A stretch of DNA of 64,000 nucleotides from Nymphaea colorata (lineage: Eukaryota; Streptophyta; Magnoliopsida; Nymphaeales; Nymphaeaceae): positions 9,745,503-9,809,502 of the forward strand of contig NC_045143.1 of assembly GCF_008831285.2 (NCBI RefSeq), read 5' to 3'. A program made the position numbers and the translations under genes. Numbering within the stretch: position 1 is the stretch's first letter; the number at the start of each line of letters is the position of its first letter. This document shows, one piece after another, positions 1 through 11,387 of the stretch. Below the pieces are notes generated by a model. The model saw nothing but the letters and a program-made list of their open reading frames with translations. It searched no databases and had not been told where the DNA came from.

Positions 1-333
1 CAGCTAGGGGAAACCACAAATGGAGAACTAACCCCCTACGCCATACCAATCGGGTCAAAATGTGATCAGACCTTATCACTACTACCTATAATTGGAGTTG
101 ATTCATTTGCGCAAGTTGAGAGCCTGACCTCTTACAAACAGATTTTTATGGGCCTAGAATGGCAGGCCATGGCGGAAGAGGAAGAGGAGGACGAACTAGA
201 AGCTCTTGCTAGAAACAAAGGGACTGCTATGAACCACTTAACATGGGCAGCAAAGGACCACCAAAACATATCAGATATGCTGTCCTTGTTTAGTCTTGGC
301 GCAGCAAATAGCATACCCAGGAAGAGACCATGA
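1..333 (+). pseudogene. 3' end of an unrecognised open frame, probably retroelement
   Basis: Frame 1 is open from the first base of the window to a TGA at 331-333 (110 codons), so the reading frame enters from upstream. It has a short acidic run (AEEEEEDELEAL) and no catalytic motif I recognise. It overlaps, in another frame, the open stretch starting at 242. The two may be one protein split by a frameshift, or two overlapping frames. The position just upstream of a polypurine tract and LTR-like sequence suggests the terminal coding part of a retroelement. I could not assign a domain. Confidence 0.35.
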
Positions 334-1192
334 CGTGCCCAATAATATTGTTGGGAATGAAGGAGACCAAAAGGCTGAAGTTCAGTCAAAGGGTGATGAA
401 GGAACCAGCATAAAGGTGGATGGTTATACAGCGGCAGTCCTTACCCGAATTAAGAAGAGAAACCAGGAAGGCAACCATACGCCTAAGGAGAACAACGGCG
501 ATTTGATTCACCTCCAATGTTTCTCCATAACCCATGACAGCATATACCCCACACATGTACCGATAGATGGGTTCTATGGATCCTTGATAGGATGGTCTGA
601 ATCAGCCGATAGAGAAGGAGGCAGCCTACTATCCACCACGAGTGACTACATACTAGTTAGTACAGAACTCAGCCAGCTGAATATAAGGACTACCAACGCT
701 ACTCTTGAACATTTCGAAAATGGGATAATGAAATGTCTATATGCTGGAAATCTGATCATTCTACAGAAGCACTTTCACGAGCACTTGTTATTTCCTTCAA
801 GTTGGGACTATTTTTATAAGCGGCTAAAAGAAAGAGGTCTGAAATTTTCAGACCCAAACACTAATGACCGAACGACGGAATACAGGGTTGTAGCAATAAA
901 CCTTCAGCAGGTTGTGAGGCAGCATTCGCCTACTACGTTACAGCTGAAAGAGATGCCATTGAGGGGCATGAATAAACCGGCCAAGTTAGAGAAGATACCG
1001 TCAGCCATGAATGGTGAAGAGAATGGTTTTTCTTGGGATCCCAGCGGGAGATTCTACTTCATGAGGACCTTGATGGAGCCTGAGGCCAAGCTCCATTTTA
1101 AGGGGGAGGGTCTGATACGGGCCTACCTCTGTGCGGCCATGGTGGCCGAGGACTGCCCGTATGCGCGCCGCATGAGGCCAGGGCCATGGTAG
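242..1192 (+). pseudogene. Open frame of about 316 codons, unassigned, reads into a probable LTR
   Basis: The frame is open after a TAA at 239-241 and closes at 1190-1192. The first codon usually proposed (296) is TTG, and there is no well-placed ATG, so this looks like the downstream part of a frameshifted protein rather than an independent gene. Composition is protein-like up to about codon 270 (for example HFHEHLLFPSSWDYFYKRL). The last 30 codons cross a purine tract at 1099-1110 and the start of the proposed LTR, so the natural C terminus is probably lost or fortuitous. I recognise no reverse transcriptase, integrase or RNase H motif. Retroelement origin is inferred only from the neighbouring tract and LTR-like features. 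Confidence 0.35.
1099..1110 (+). other. Possible polypurine tract
   Basis: TAAGGGGGAGGG is followed after two bases by TGATACGG, the arrangement expected for a plus-strand primer followed by a 3' LTR starting with TG. This is a sequence-pattern call; the matching 5' LTR lies outside the window. Confidence 0.35.
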
Positions 1193-1757
1193 CTCTTCGT
1201 CATTCATCAGGGCCATTCCTGTGTTAGGAAGGCTAAAGTGCCGCATGGTCACTCTCTATGGCCACTCCACATGCAAGGGAGACTATCCATGCAAGAGTTA
1301 TACACCAACGAGAAGGGTGTCAGTCAAGTGAGGCTAAGAGCCTATGCGAGAACCTCGGGCAGACATCGAATGAGGCTATCCGTGTGGGTGATCATCACGG
1401 GCGGCAGCCAAGAGAGGTTAGCACAGTGGACCCTTTGTATTAGCGCAACAGTGTTAGGTGAACGCAGTAAAGGGTCACCCGCTACAGAGGCCTTCTCGCG
1501 ATCAAGGGAGGTTATGCGAGAGATGTTGAGGCATAGGCCGTGTCGAGAGGGCAACGTTTTGCCAAGGGAGGTTAACCCTTGTTCCTTGGCCAAATGGGTC
1601 GAATGCTCCATCACAGAGGGTTCGGCATGGCTGAGGCTATTCAGCCTTAGCGTGCAGCAAGTTCATCGTCAGACAAGAAGAGACTCGGCGAAGGGTGGAT
1701 CTCGGTAAGGTTCGACAAGGCACAGTTGGGTTCAGACTGGAACGCGTGGAACAGCCG

Positions 1758-1985
1758 GTCGGGACATGGAGGACAGCCACGAACGAGTAAGAAGGGCGAG
1801 CCCGGGACACGTCCATAGCGTTCTAGAGCGGGACACGATTTCAGGTGATGCGAGACACGTTGAGATACAGAGGACACATGAGCGGGACACCATTAGGACA
1901 CTACCCGTGAGCTTTGAGGCAGGACACGTGATGATGTATAGCGGGACACGCCGAGCGACCGGAGACACGTTGGCAGGACAAAGTG
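1758..1985 (+). repeat. Cluster of GGGACACG-type motifs
   Basis: About ten near-copies of GGGACACG or GAGACACG occur in 230 bases at irregular spacing, including GGGACACGTCC, GCGGGACACGATT, GCGAGACACGTTG, GCGGGACACCATT, CAGGACACGTGATG, GCGGGACACGCCG and GGAGACACGTTG. The phase is not constant, so this is a motif cluster rather than a simple tandem array. It lies about 300-530 bp upstream of the TATAAAT at 2284, where retroelement U3 enhancer repeats usually lie. Several copies contain the ACGTG/CACGT core of plant G-box or ABRE-type sites. Confidence 0.5.
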
Positions 1986-2283
1986 GGCAATGGGAACCGG
2001 ATACGGGTCCGGATTGTATGGCGGTTTGGACCCGCGTGTCTGTAATTCCGATCCGAGAGGTAAATGGCTTCGGATTGGATTACTTATTGTTTTGGGGGAT
2101 CCAGGATGGGACTCGGATCCACTTTTGTTTAGTCTACCGTTGAACCGGGTTTCTTCATGGACTCGAGTGGGTTTTTGGATGTCGACCCGATTCAATAAGT
2201 GTATTGAGCTGAGTCTTTCTTCTTCTCCTTCTTCCCTACGCAAGGGGAGAATGGCGTTTTCACTTGTGCTTTTTTATCTATAC

Positions 2284-2290
2284 TATAAAT
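2284..2290 (+). promoter_or_regulatory. TATA-like element of the probable LTR
   Basis: TATAAAT is followed by a CT-rich start region. It fits a U3/R border of the proposed LTR. The call rests on sequence pattern only. Confidence 0.3.
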
Positions 2291-2915
2291 TCCATTCTCT
2301 GAAATGAAGTTCCGAACGATCACACCCGTCGGCAGTTTTGATCAAAACGGCCATCCATGGTGGATTCTCATCTTCTAGCAAAACTCCATAAATCCGACGT
2401 TTGACAAAGAGGATGTGGTTCTTACTCTTCTTCACCCGACGGACGCAAAGAAGCTTGATCTTCTGGCGACGTGGTTCTTCACCGGTGGACTCTTGCCTCT
2501 TTGTTCCCTACGACATTTGGCGTATTGCTTTGTGGTTCTGAGCGATCGCTGGCGACGAAGATCGCCATCTGATTGATCAACCTCTTCCCTGTGCCTGCGA
2601 CTCTACATTAACCCAACAAGTTACTGTTCCATCGTTCAGCAGGTTCCTCACCGTCCAAAATCATCCTGTCTTCATTCCATCTGATCGTCCAGCATCATCC
2701 ACATCTCCCATAGCCTTTCCACGATCATCCATCGCATTTTCAACCCCCGAATTGTGACATTTTGTAACTGTTCACTCCCTGCACTTGAAGAAGGTGCTAT
2801 AGGCGGAACGCAGGAGAGAAGAGATTTGCCTTCCAATCACCCGTGCTGAGCGTGATCTTGGGTAGCGACCGCATCCAGGGCACCTTCGGTGGCCCTCGGC
2901 ACTGGGGTCGCAACA

Positions 2916-3970
2916 GTATTGATCATGTCTTTAGAATAATTGAAAACAAGAACGCTACTTTGGTGACCGGTTGGTTGTTTTTTTATTTTCTGTTGTAAAA
3001 AACTGTCACGAAGGGTACATTGACGACGATACTTGCTTTGCCATGGACTTAGTTGACCTTACAAGGTACCGACGATACTTCAGCTTGCCACAGAGATAGT
3101 CAGTTGTTTTCAAACTTTCTTTGTTTTATTGTTTCTACACATAACGATTTGTATTTATGCGTTGAAAACTTGCACAAATCTAGAATGAAAAATAAATTAA
3201 TTTAGTAAATGATCAGTCCCAATAATTTCTGACGTTCTATGTTTGTGGTTTGCTTCTCTTCCCTAATATATACAAGTCTCGATCTGTACTAGTGGTAACT
3301 GTTCAGTCTGATTGAGCTTCAAATCAGAAGTCAAATACAATTAGAGATTAAAAATGTTTTACATTCTGTCTGATGGATATGTATAGTAATTATGTGTTAT
3401 AAAGGCCTAAGTTATTTGAAAACATTTCCTTGACAAACGCTAACCATCGATGATTGAATGGACTTGTCCCAGCAGTTAATTTTCATATATAATTATGTGC
3501 ATGGCATAAAAGGCCAACATGCAGATTTTATCAACCCCAGCTCAACGTAATGTAGAGAATTGGGATGTGCCAATTAGAAATTGGGATTTTTGTAGTTATT
3601 TACTAAATAATTGAAACTGATAAAGTAATATAAACTATTGAAAAACACAAGTTAATTATATTTTGTACACACAAACGCATGTATAAGTATTGAAACCAGG
3701 GAGAAAGAAGAAACCCGGGCAAGTTTTCCACACACCGATATCAGGCATTAGGACTACATTGCATGACAGTTCTTGTCCCTCCCAAGGAGAACTTTTCCCA
3801 AATCAAAGTGTATATTGATCACTTTTGTGCAATAACATTGATCACTTATTTCAAATCAACGTTCAATCGAAAGAACAAGGAGCAATAGGGAATGAGAAAA
3901 CATAGATTAAAATTATGCATCTCGTCTGACTTTGGTGATCTTTGATGAGTACCGCCAGTTAATATGTCTT
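2916..3970. other. Intergenic, no recognised feature
   Basis: AT-rich sequence without long open frames. No gene, RNA or bounded repeat was recognised on either strand. Confidence 0.5.
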
Positions 3971-3980
3971 TGCAGGGCTT

Positions 3981-4296
3981 TTACACATGGGCAGCTGCAG
4001 AACCATCAGCATTTATAAGCGCGGAAGAGTAGCTAGCAGCAAGGAGTCGTTGACCATCATCAATAGCTGTGGTGCTTCGGCCGCTACCGCTACAGTGTTG
4101 CTTAGGTACTATACTGTTGATTGAAGGTGCAGACGGAGGCTCCTCGCCCCTTGGCAGCAACTTGAGCGCCGACCAGCTTTTCCCCATCCTTTCCCATCAT
4201 CATGGTCTCATATTCCAGTGGCCTGACACCTACAAGTGGCCAAACATTGGCGCCTAAGAGGAAAAAGACCAAGGCAACTGACAGAAATGACTTCAT
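3981..4296 (-). pseudogene. Group I secreted-peptide gene broken by one extra base
   Basis: On the minus strand an ATG at 4296 opens a signal-peptide-like N terminus (MKSFLSVALVFFLLGANVWP) followed by VGVRPLEYE, which matches the ARPLE border of the other cluster members. After GKDG the frame leaves the family sequence, but the next frame continues it exactly where the paralogues have DGRSWSTLEMLQKG, here as KSWSALKLLPRG, then PPSAPS and a single cysteine (KQHC). Compared with the intact genes near 9.6 and 18.5 kb, the C run at 4182-4185 has four bases instead of three, giving a +1 shift. The first of the two tail cysteines is replaced, and the M-H-F-A-G motif cannot be traced. It is likely a pseudogene, although a sequencing error in the C4/T4 run could cause the frameshift. 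Confidence 0.7.
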
Positions 4297-5610
4297 CGTC
4301 TAAGTGGCCATCAGGGATATGCAGTTTCAGTGAAGGGGAGGTTAGATCGCCAATGATCTTCTTTGCTTCATAAACTTTCAGTAGTTCTACTCCTATAAAA
4401 AATGCATCAATTAATAGTTCAAGCAACAAACCAAAACTTTTATCATTTCACCAATATAGATGCTTGTTGGATAGCTTGTCATGCAATCTCTCTAACAAGT
4501 ACCTAAACATTACATTTTGACCATCGTACATTTGTCAATGAAGGTCATAAAGTGAGACCTTGATTAAATATGCAACACAAGCATCATGCTTTCCTTAACT
4601 TAAAGAATATTAACAAATGATGTAATGCATCATCCAACAATGAAACATGCTACATGATATCTAAAAAAACTACAGTTAAAGTGGTTTAATAAGATTCTAA
4701 GTCCTAAGTCATTCAAACAATTCATCAAACACTGGGTGGGTGAATAAATGGCTATGGATTGCAAATATCAAAAAACACATTAAAGGAACTCCAATCAGTG
4801 TTACATTTTGTCACTAAGTTTATGTGTAGGAGAATTAGAAATTTGCAAACTATTTCGCTAGAATCCAGCCACCAAGCGCTGGAACATAGCAAGATAAAAA
4901 ATTACAAAAAAATGGATTTTTTGTGCATATGATGAAGTTTTATGCAATTAATGCTCAATTTGATAATACTAAAATCAACGGAGGTAAATAAAAAGTGTCA
5001 TGGTCAAACCCTACAAAAAATGGTGAAATCTCGTTGAAAGTTTCAGATACATGCCCTCAAACAATAATATACCATAACATTATTCACAGATAGATAAACA
5101 ACAAATATGAAGGTCACCGAATGTACTTGAAGTTGTCTAGATCCTGAAAATTGAAGGAGAAAAGGCATAGGCGCTGAAAGTCTTTTGTAATATCTAGTGG
5201 GAATAAGAGAGAGAAGAAATGAGAAGGAGGAGGAAGAACAAAGAATAAGAATGGTTCGGGCAGACTTATTACCGACTATGGAGGATGTCAATAAAGGTAT
5301 AACCTAAAAATGTCTGTGAAAGTTGTGTAGACTTTCACTGACACGTTCAAAACATTGTTGTCCAAGTGTAAGGCATTGATCATGGGGTAAGTTATACCAA
5401 CGAACTTTCTGGACATCGATAATCTTTCACTTAAAACCACCTTCACCGATGCGAGGAGTCATAAGCGTGTGTGAAATCATCATTTTTACCAACAATCAGT
5501 TTCTAGAAGTCAGTAAAAATTAACTTTCACATAGATGTAATCCAAACACGTCAGTGAAGGCTGATGTTCATCGACGCCATTCTATGAACATCAATGAAAG
5601 TTTATCTTAT

Positions 5611-5886
5611 AAGCAATAATAAACATGAAGTTTCGAGTGAGCGAAGGGATTAATCCCACCACCCGAAAAAGACCCGAAGGCCCCCCCATTCTCCCTGCCT
5701 CCGGGGTCCTAAGCTACATCGGTGTCAGCAAATAGCAACGGTGCACCCTTCAGTTTGGATGTTGCGCACTACTACCTTAAGACACAGAAACATAGCACCC
5801 ACGGGAATTGAACTAGAGACCTGCCTTAATACAGGCCCCTAGCTCGACCAGCTACGCTATGCCCCTTGAAGCAATAATAAACATGA
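5611..5886 (-). mobile_element. tRNA-derived SINE with 18-bp target-site duplication
   Basis: A 240-bp insert (5629-5868) is flanked by the direct repeat AAGCAATAATAAACATGA (5611-5628 and 5869-5886). Read on the minus strand it begins CAAGGGGCATAGCGTAGCTGG, with TAGCGTAGCTGG matching the pol III A box. About 35 bases later comes CTAGTTCAATTCCC, a close B box. The B unit carries one AAGCAATAATAAGCATGA at the equivalent place (about 13693), which is the empty site. The 3' end (…TCACTCGAAACT) has no clear A or T tail. The host gene of origin for the tRNA-like head cannot be named. Confidence 0.85.
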
Positions 5887-6437
5887 CGTTGGGCGACAAC
5901 TCCTACATATAAAACATCAGTAAGGATTACTACCATCAATCAGATGGATGTTAATCATACTTTTACCGACACTTGCCTAGATGTTGGTAAACTTTTGCCG
6001 ACGTTCAAAGAAACGTTGATAATATTCTTTATTGATGCACGACTATGGGTCAGTAAAGTTTTGGAATTTTTTTTCTCATTAACAATTGAAACAAATTCCA
6101 AAAATCAGAAATACATGTATAATCAGAAATTTGCTTACAATAAAGTCATCAAAGCAGTAACCTGTCTATAACAAAACATATGTATATATAACCAAAGTTC
6201 AACGTTGTATAACAGAACACCAAAGTTCAATAACCGAAGTTCGAAGTTATAACACCAAAACTCAATAACGAAGTTTGAAGTTACAACGACATATCAAAGG
6301 AGGTTATGCACATATCCACGTTGCTATAACCTACAACAAAAAACAAAAAATTGCACCCCAACATGTCATCGCTGAGGTGAAAATCATATAAAGTTTAGCA
6401 TTGTCGAGATAACTACAATGAACATTAAGAAAGCAGG

Positions 6438-6692
6438 TTAAAACAACCATGAATAAAGTTTAACAAATAGAACCCATAACTGAAAGTTTAACTTTATGTA
6501 ATCGAAATTGTTTAGTTGTTGTTTCATAAGCTGATTAACATTTTCTTGAAAGTCATGGGATTGAGACTCAAGCATGGAAAGTTTGTCTTTCAATACTTCA
6601 TTTTCTTTTTTCGGGGCATGTATCTTATGATTTGAATGAGGATATTTTTTTATGCTTGAATGAGGACATTGTTGCATCTCACACAAGGACAC
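6438..6692 (-). pseudogene. Fragment of CACTA-associated coiled protein, unit A
   Basis: This 84-codon open frame contains KKENEVLKDKLSMLESQSHD, a heptad-like pattern typical of the C-terminal part of plant transposase_24/En-Spm-type proteins. It lies inside the CACTA-like remnant. A diverged copy lies at 14257-14508. No start context or upstream domain survives. The family assignment rests on the coiled pattern and context. Confidence 0.4.
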
Positions 6693-9116
6693 AACATTCT
6701 TACATTCACTCTTGCATTATGTGTAATGGCAAATTCAAATTATTTCACACCAGTTACATATTTCAAGCTGTCTTTTCTTATCATATCGCACTCCGATTAT
6801 CCATCCTGTATTGAGCATGTACAAGCAACTTCAACATAATTAACCTGCCATATTATGAGTGCTGTATTTTAACCGTTTGAATTCTAAATTAATACTCGTT
6901 GGATACTTGTGATGCATTCTCTCCAACAAATGCCTAAACATTATATTTTGATCATCGTATGTTTGCAAATGAATGTCATAATGTGACACCTTGAACAAAT
7001 AAGAGACACAAACATCATGCTATCCCGAGCTCAAAGAACATTAATAAATGTTACAATGCACCATCCAACAATGAAACAACAACATGACATTTAAAAAACA
7101 TTATAGTTAAAATGGTTCGAGAAGATTCTAAGTCGGGTACAATGATACAGACCAGAAACATTCAAATATTAAAAAAGTAACACATTAAAGAACCTCCGAT
7201 CAACTTAATATTTTATCACTAATTTTATGTGTAGGAGAATTAGAAATGTGCAAGGTATTTCACCGGAATCAAGCTGACAAACGACAGAATCCTGTGAGAT
7301 TAAAAAGTGAGGATTTTGTGCGTTTAAGGATTTTTCATGCAATTGATATATCAATTGGACAATATTAAGGTTAACAATAACTAGAATGTTTCGAGGCCAA
7401 GCCCCACTGGGAAACGGTGAAATCGTTACTGAAAGATACATGCCCTAAAATAAAAATATACTCTAAAATAATTCCCAAATGGATAAATGACAAGTGTGAA
7501 GTTTAAAGAATCTCCTGGAATTGTCTAGGCGTGAAAAATCAAATGAAAAATGGTATAGGTGCCAGGCATGAAGGAGGAAGAAGAGGGAGAAGAAATGATA
7601 ACTGATGATAAGAGGGAGGAAGAAGAAAGAGGAAGAAGGTATCAAGCCAACTTAAATGTAGGGAAAGTTTTATCGACATGTGAGGGACGTCATAAAGGTA
7701 TAACTAAATAGCATCGTGTAGTGTACGGCATCCGATGAAGGGATAAGTTATATGGTGCAACCTCTAGACGTCGGTAATCTTTCGCAAGAAAACACATTAA
7801 TTGATGTGAGGGATCACATGTGTCAGTGAAATAATCATATTTAACGAGTCACTTCCCGATTGTCGGTAAAAATAAACTTTCACCGACATGTAGTCTAGAC
7901 ACATCGATGAAGTCCGATGTTCATCAACGCCGTTCTTCGAACGTGGATGAAAGTCCATCTTTACCGACGCTTCGGGCTGGACATCGATAAAAATAGACTT
8001 TATTTCACCGACGACCAATGATCCACACATGGGTGATCCCATGTTTTTGTTGTAGTGCATGCACGTTAGGGCATGGAGGTGGCTTCACATTTGAATTCAA
8101 ATCACTGGACCGGCCGGGTCATACGTTTGAGTTTTCTCGTGCATGGAACTCTTAATTATGAAAGCTGGAGTTTTTCTCACTGCCACTGGGGCATGAATTA
8201 GAGGTGAAGATATATATATATATACTGTTGACATAAGGAGACATCAAACAAGGGCTATCCATATTGTTGATTGGATGGCCGTTGTTTCATCCTCTTTTCT
8301 ATTTATTTTTTGTTTATTATTATATTTTTAAGATCAAGGAACGGAGAGTAGAGGGGATTCTACCATCCACCTAAGATCGCTGTGCTACAATCAATTGAAA
8401 GTTCTCTCAAGTAGACAAGCCATGTTACAACACCATGGGGAAAGACTCATTCAAAAGATCAAAGGCGAGGATGAAACGTGACCTGGGATCCTGAACTTGT
8501 ACCTTTCACATTCCCCTTTTACAACCTGCTAAAGAGGTCCACTTTCCCCGAACTTGCGCCTAACTAGGGGGCGGACCTTGCTCCCTTTGATGGACTCATT
8601 TTTCAGACTTCATGCAATACGACACAATGGGGATCATTTGAGTCCAGTCAAAAGTTCAGTTTTACATGACCTAGAGGCAGAATTGAGTCGGTCTTCAACC
8701 CGCGGTCCTCGTTTGACCAACACAACAAGTTCTTGCTTACAACGATCACGCCGATGTATTCAAGGATAAAGGATAGCACTTCGGCCGAAAAAGTTAACCT
8801 GTGAAGATGAACTTGTGAAAGCGTGATAAGGAAAGCGTTAGGAAAATGAATTCGGACATTGTCCTTTATATATAATTCCTTTAAATTTGCAAGTATTTTT
8901 TAATCACGAACGAAGTGGATGTTACCAGGCCACTCAAATGACTACTACGCTTTATATAACTGAATTGAACAGAAAATAGACATAGACAGGACTAAGGACA
9001 CAGCAGATCCCTCATGTCCTATCCGTTATCCATGAATACACACCGTTATGTTCAAAAGGTCATACTACTTCCTGTTATCGATAAAATCCAGTTGAATGGC
9101 CATCAAGTTTTAACTA

Positions 9117-9117
<1 letters not shown>

Positions 9118-9197
<80 letters not shown>

Positions 9198-9210
9198 TAT
9201 ATATATATTA
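9118..9210. repeat. Compound (TA)n(TG)n(AT)n microsatellite
   Basis: A run of TA is followed by about 18 TG units, then a further AT run. At the equivalent place unit B has a shorter TG tract followed by extra sequence, so this site has been unstable since duplication. Confidence 0.9.
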
Positions 9211-9491
9211 CACATGAAAAAAGAGATAAAGAAGAACGGTGTCATGAACCGGTGGAGACGTAAACGTAGTAGTAGATTATTTTTTGGCAATAACTATGCC
9301 AACTTATTGCAAATCAACAACGTTGAAAAAAAAAAGAAAAAAATGGTAACATAGATAATGAATGAAAATGAATATCAAGATGATGCTTCCGGTTTGAATT
9401 TTGTGATCTGGATGAGTATTGCGAATTGTATGATCTCCATGTAAATGTAGGGGCTTAACTACACATGGGTAGTTGCACAAGTATCACGAAT

Positions 9492-9791
9492 TTATAATCC
9501 CAAAGTGGCAGTGACCGTGTCCCTTGGGCCGCCTGCAAAGTGCATCTCCTTCTGTACCGAACAGTGCCGTCCAGGTAAGGTGGTGGTACACCCAGGTGCA
9601 GATGGAAGGAGGGAACTGCCCTTTTGCAGCATCTCTAGCGTGGACCAGCTTCTCCCATCCTTTGCCCGCATCAGCATCACCGTGTTCTGATCTTCAAATG
9701 GCCTAATAGCTTCAAGTGGCTGAATCTTCAAGCCGAGTAGGAAACAGACCCTGGACACAGTCACAAAAAACTTCATCATCCCACTGGCCAT
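9492..9791 (-). CDS. Small secreted peptide precursor, group I (CTNIP/SCREW-like), 99 aa
   Basis: The single-exon frame starts at the ATG at 9791 (context CCAATGG, conserved in the 18.5-kb copy). A GTG five codons upstream is not used here. Residues 1-29 are a hydrophobic signal peptide (MASGMMKFFVTVSRVCFLLG) ending at QPLEAIRPFE, the family's conserved cleavage region. A basic/aromatic linker (DGRSWSTLEMLQKG) follows. The tail from residue 62 reads PSAPGCTTTLPGRHC then KEMHFAGG, with two cysteines spaced C-x8-C. From memory the C-T-x-x-x-P...C...EMHFAG pattern resembles CTNIP/SCREW phytocytokines, apoplastic ligands of the LRR kinase HSL3/NUT. That is a family inference, not proven here. Neighbour: its duplicate at 18405-18704. 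A TATA box lies at 9986-9995. Confidence 0.8.
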   Translation of the reverse strand: MASGMMKFFVTVSRVCFLLGLKIQPLEAIRPFEDQNTVMLMRAKDGRSWSTLEMLQKGSSLLPSAPGCTTTLPGRHCSVQKEMHFAGGPRDTVTATLGL

Positions 9792-9985
9792 TGGAGAAGT
9801 ATTCACTAAGTAAAAAGGATCTCAGGATGTTGGTTTTTTCCTATCCTTCTGTTGTTGGCGTGGAGGATGAAACGTGACCCTGATCAGAGGGTTTTGATGG
9901 GTTCTTGATTGCAATTCCGGATGGGTTCTGTGATAGATTGAAACATTGAGATGTTCGTGCATGGCTGATTGGGAGTATGAAGCTT

Positions 9986-9995
9986 GAATATATAG
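9986..9995 (-). promoter_or_regulatory. TATA box of the 9.6-kb peptide gene
   Basis: On the minus strand CTATATATTCAAGCTTCATAC lies about 195 bp upstream of the ATG. The plus-strand group II gene at 40 kb has CTATATATACTACGCTTCATAC at about -143, so the core promoter is recognisably shared between groups. Confidence 0.6.
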
Positions 9996-10229
9996 AAAGT
10001 CTATGAGAGGGACGTTCTACTAAGTTCAATAAATTCTGTGCAAGAGTCAGTCTACTTTGGAATGTGACAGACTTTTTTTTCATGAGAGAGAGAGAGAGAG
10101 AGTGAGAGAGAGCTAAAAAGAAATTAGCTCAGTAAATAGTCACATTAAAGAAAATTGAATGCAAAAAAAACATTTAGAACCAAGTAAAAAGAAAGAGGAG
10201 AGGTCATAAACCGAAGTTTACGACACGCT

Positions 10230-10235
10230 TTGACC
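10230..10235 (+). promoter_or_regulatory. W-box (TTGACC) upstream of the 9.6-kb gene
   Basis: TTGACC sits within ACACGCTTTGACCACTG and is conserved in the duplicate at 19141-19146. W-boxes bind WRKY factors of the plant defence response. The site is about 440 bp upstream of the ATG. Function is inferred from the motif only. Confidence 0.4.
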
Positions 10236-10399
10236 ACTGCCAAAGTTTCCAAACCAATAGAGTGAAGCACACTGTAGAAATCAAATTCAAGTGGAAGGGA
10301 GAACAAAAGAAAGCGTGTCTACAGACCTCCACTTTGAATTCAAACTTTGAGACCCGGATCATCTGCACTCGGGCCGCTGATTAGAAAATCTCAATTATA

Positions 10400-11380
10400 T
10401 TTCATCTCTTTTCTTAAGTAAATAACTTCCCAAAGCATTATTTCTGATTATTTTTTATTTGTTACTTTCAACAGTTTTGAAATGGCCACAGGTGATGGGT
10501 TGCTAATAAGAGCGAAATTAATTTGTGGCCATGTTTAACTTTGTTATTTCAATATATGATATTGTTAAGTAACTGCTCCAATTTATACCCCTTCGGTAGG
10601 TCTTGATGTTTTGCAGATACTTCCAGCAGAAGATGATTGTTCTATGGAAGGAAGAGCGTGGAAATTAACATTTGTAACAAAATTGGATTTTATTTGCATG
10701 CATTGAATGGCCTTGAGATTGTTTTGAGAAGCTATTTGTAAAGCTATAAGAATAAAAAGCGCTAAGCTATTCACTCATCTACATGCTTTGTTCTTCTCAC
10801 AGGTATTGTCCGGGAAAGGAGTTCCAAAAGCATCAGTTTGTGTGAAAGTTCTTGCATTTAATGTCTAATAGCTGTTCAAAGAGTATCTGTGTTACAGTAA
10901 TTAATAAAGCATGTACATTAAAGATGATATTTTAACTTGTCTTTGGTTTTTTGCTTCAACGGTGTAACCAAATGGCATCATTCATGTAATTTCATGTCTT
11001 CCGGCCAACTTGAAGTCCTCATCTTCCCTCCAGGCATATTCTCAATTTTTGTATTATCTAATTTTAGATATATATAAAAGTAGTATTACTGAGCAAAAAA
11101 AAAATGGAAGTAAAACAACATCACTAAAGTGCCAAATATTTAACGATGCGATCAGAAGCCACCAGACCAAGAGTCTAAGCCCAATGTGGGAGTAGGTTGG
11201 GTCGTGACAATTGGTATCATAGTTGGCTCAACACTCGGATGTAGGGTTACACATGAAAAGATCCATGTGCCAAGGGAGTAAAATATGAGAGCTTAGTCCT
11301 ATATCAAAAATTGAGAGGAATGTTCAGAGATGGATAAATAGGTCAACCAAGTAGTTAAGAAATAAAGCTGTGTACTAGGA
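10400..11380. other. Conserved non-coding block shared by both units
   Basis: This stretch is well conserved with 19260-20320, including GCAGATACTTCCAGCAGAAGA, but reading frames are not conserved: the 63-codon minus frame at 10583-10774 has only a GTG start and is interrupted in unit B. I see no gene. It may be upstream regulatory DNA or simply duplicated intergenic sequence. Confidence 0.4.
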
Positions 11381-11387
11381 GGCAAGT

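Larger units (their letters stand above)
1113..2915 (+). mobile_element. Probable 3' LTR of a retroelement (5' partner not in window)
   Basis: The stretch starts TGATACGG right after a purine tract, is more GC-rich than the DNA after it, has a TATAAAT at 2284-2290 with a leader-like sequence behind it, and can be closed at ...GGGTCGCAACA (2915). Open frames inside it (for example 1238-1708) look fortuitous. Both borders are estimates because no second LTR or target-site duplication can be compared. It could instead be a decayed host locus. Confidence 0.3.
4440..8057. mobile_element. CACTA (En/Spm)-like non-autonomous remnant, unit A
   Basis: The right border at 8043-8057 reads GTTTTTGTTGTAGTG, the reverse complement of a CACTACAACAAAAA CACTA terminus. 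The preceding few hundred bases are full of CGTCGGTAAA/TTTCACCGAC-type motifs in both orientations, as in CACTA subterminal regions. A fragment resembling an En/Spm-associated coiled region lies at 6438-6692. Part of 4453-5580 recurs diverged at 6893-7960, so the remnant is itself internally duplicated. I could not find a clean left CACTA end. Confidence 0.6.

Noticed and set aside
1238-1708. A 156-codon frame in the probable LTR
   Set aside because: No recognisable motif, competing frames on both strands of similar length, and a position inside LTR-like sequence.
10583-10774. A 63-codon minus-strand frame with a hydrophobic N terminus, at first sight another secreted peptide
   Set aside because: It starts with GTG, the only nearby ATG is followed by a stop within three codons, and the duplicate at about 19.5 kb has internal stops.
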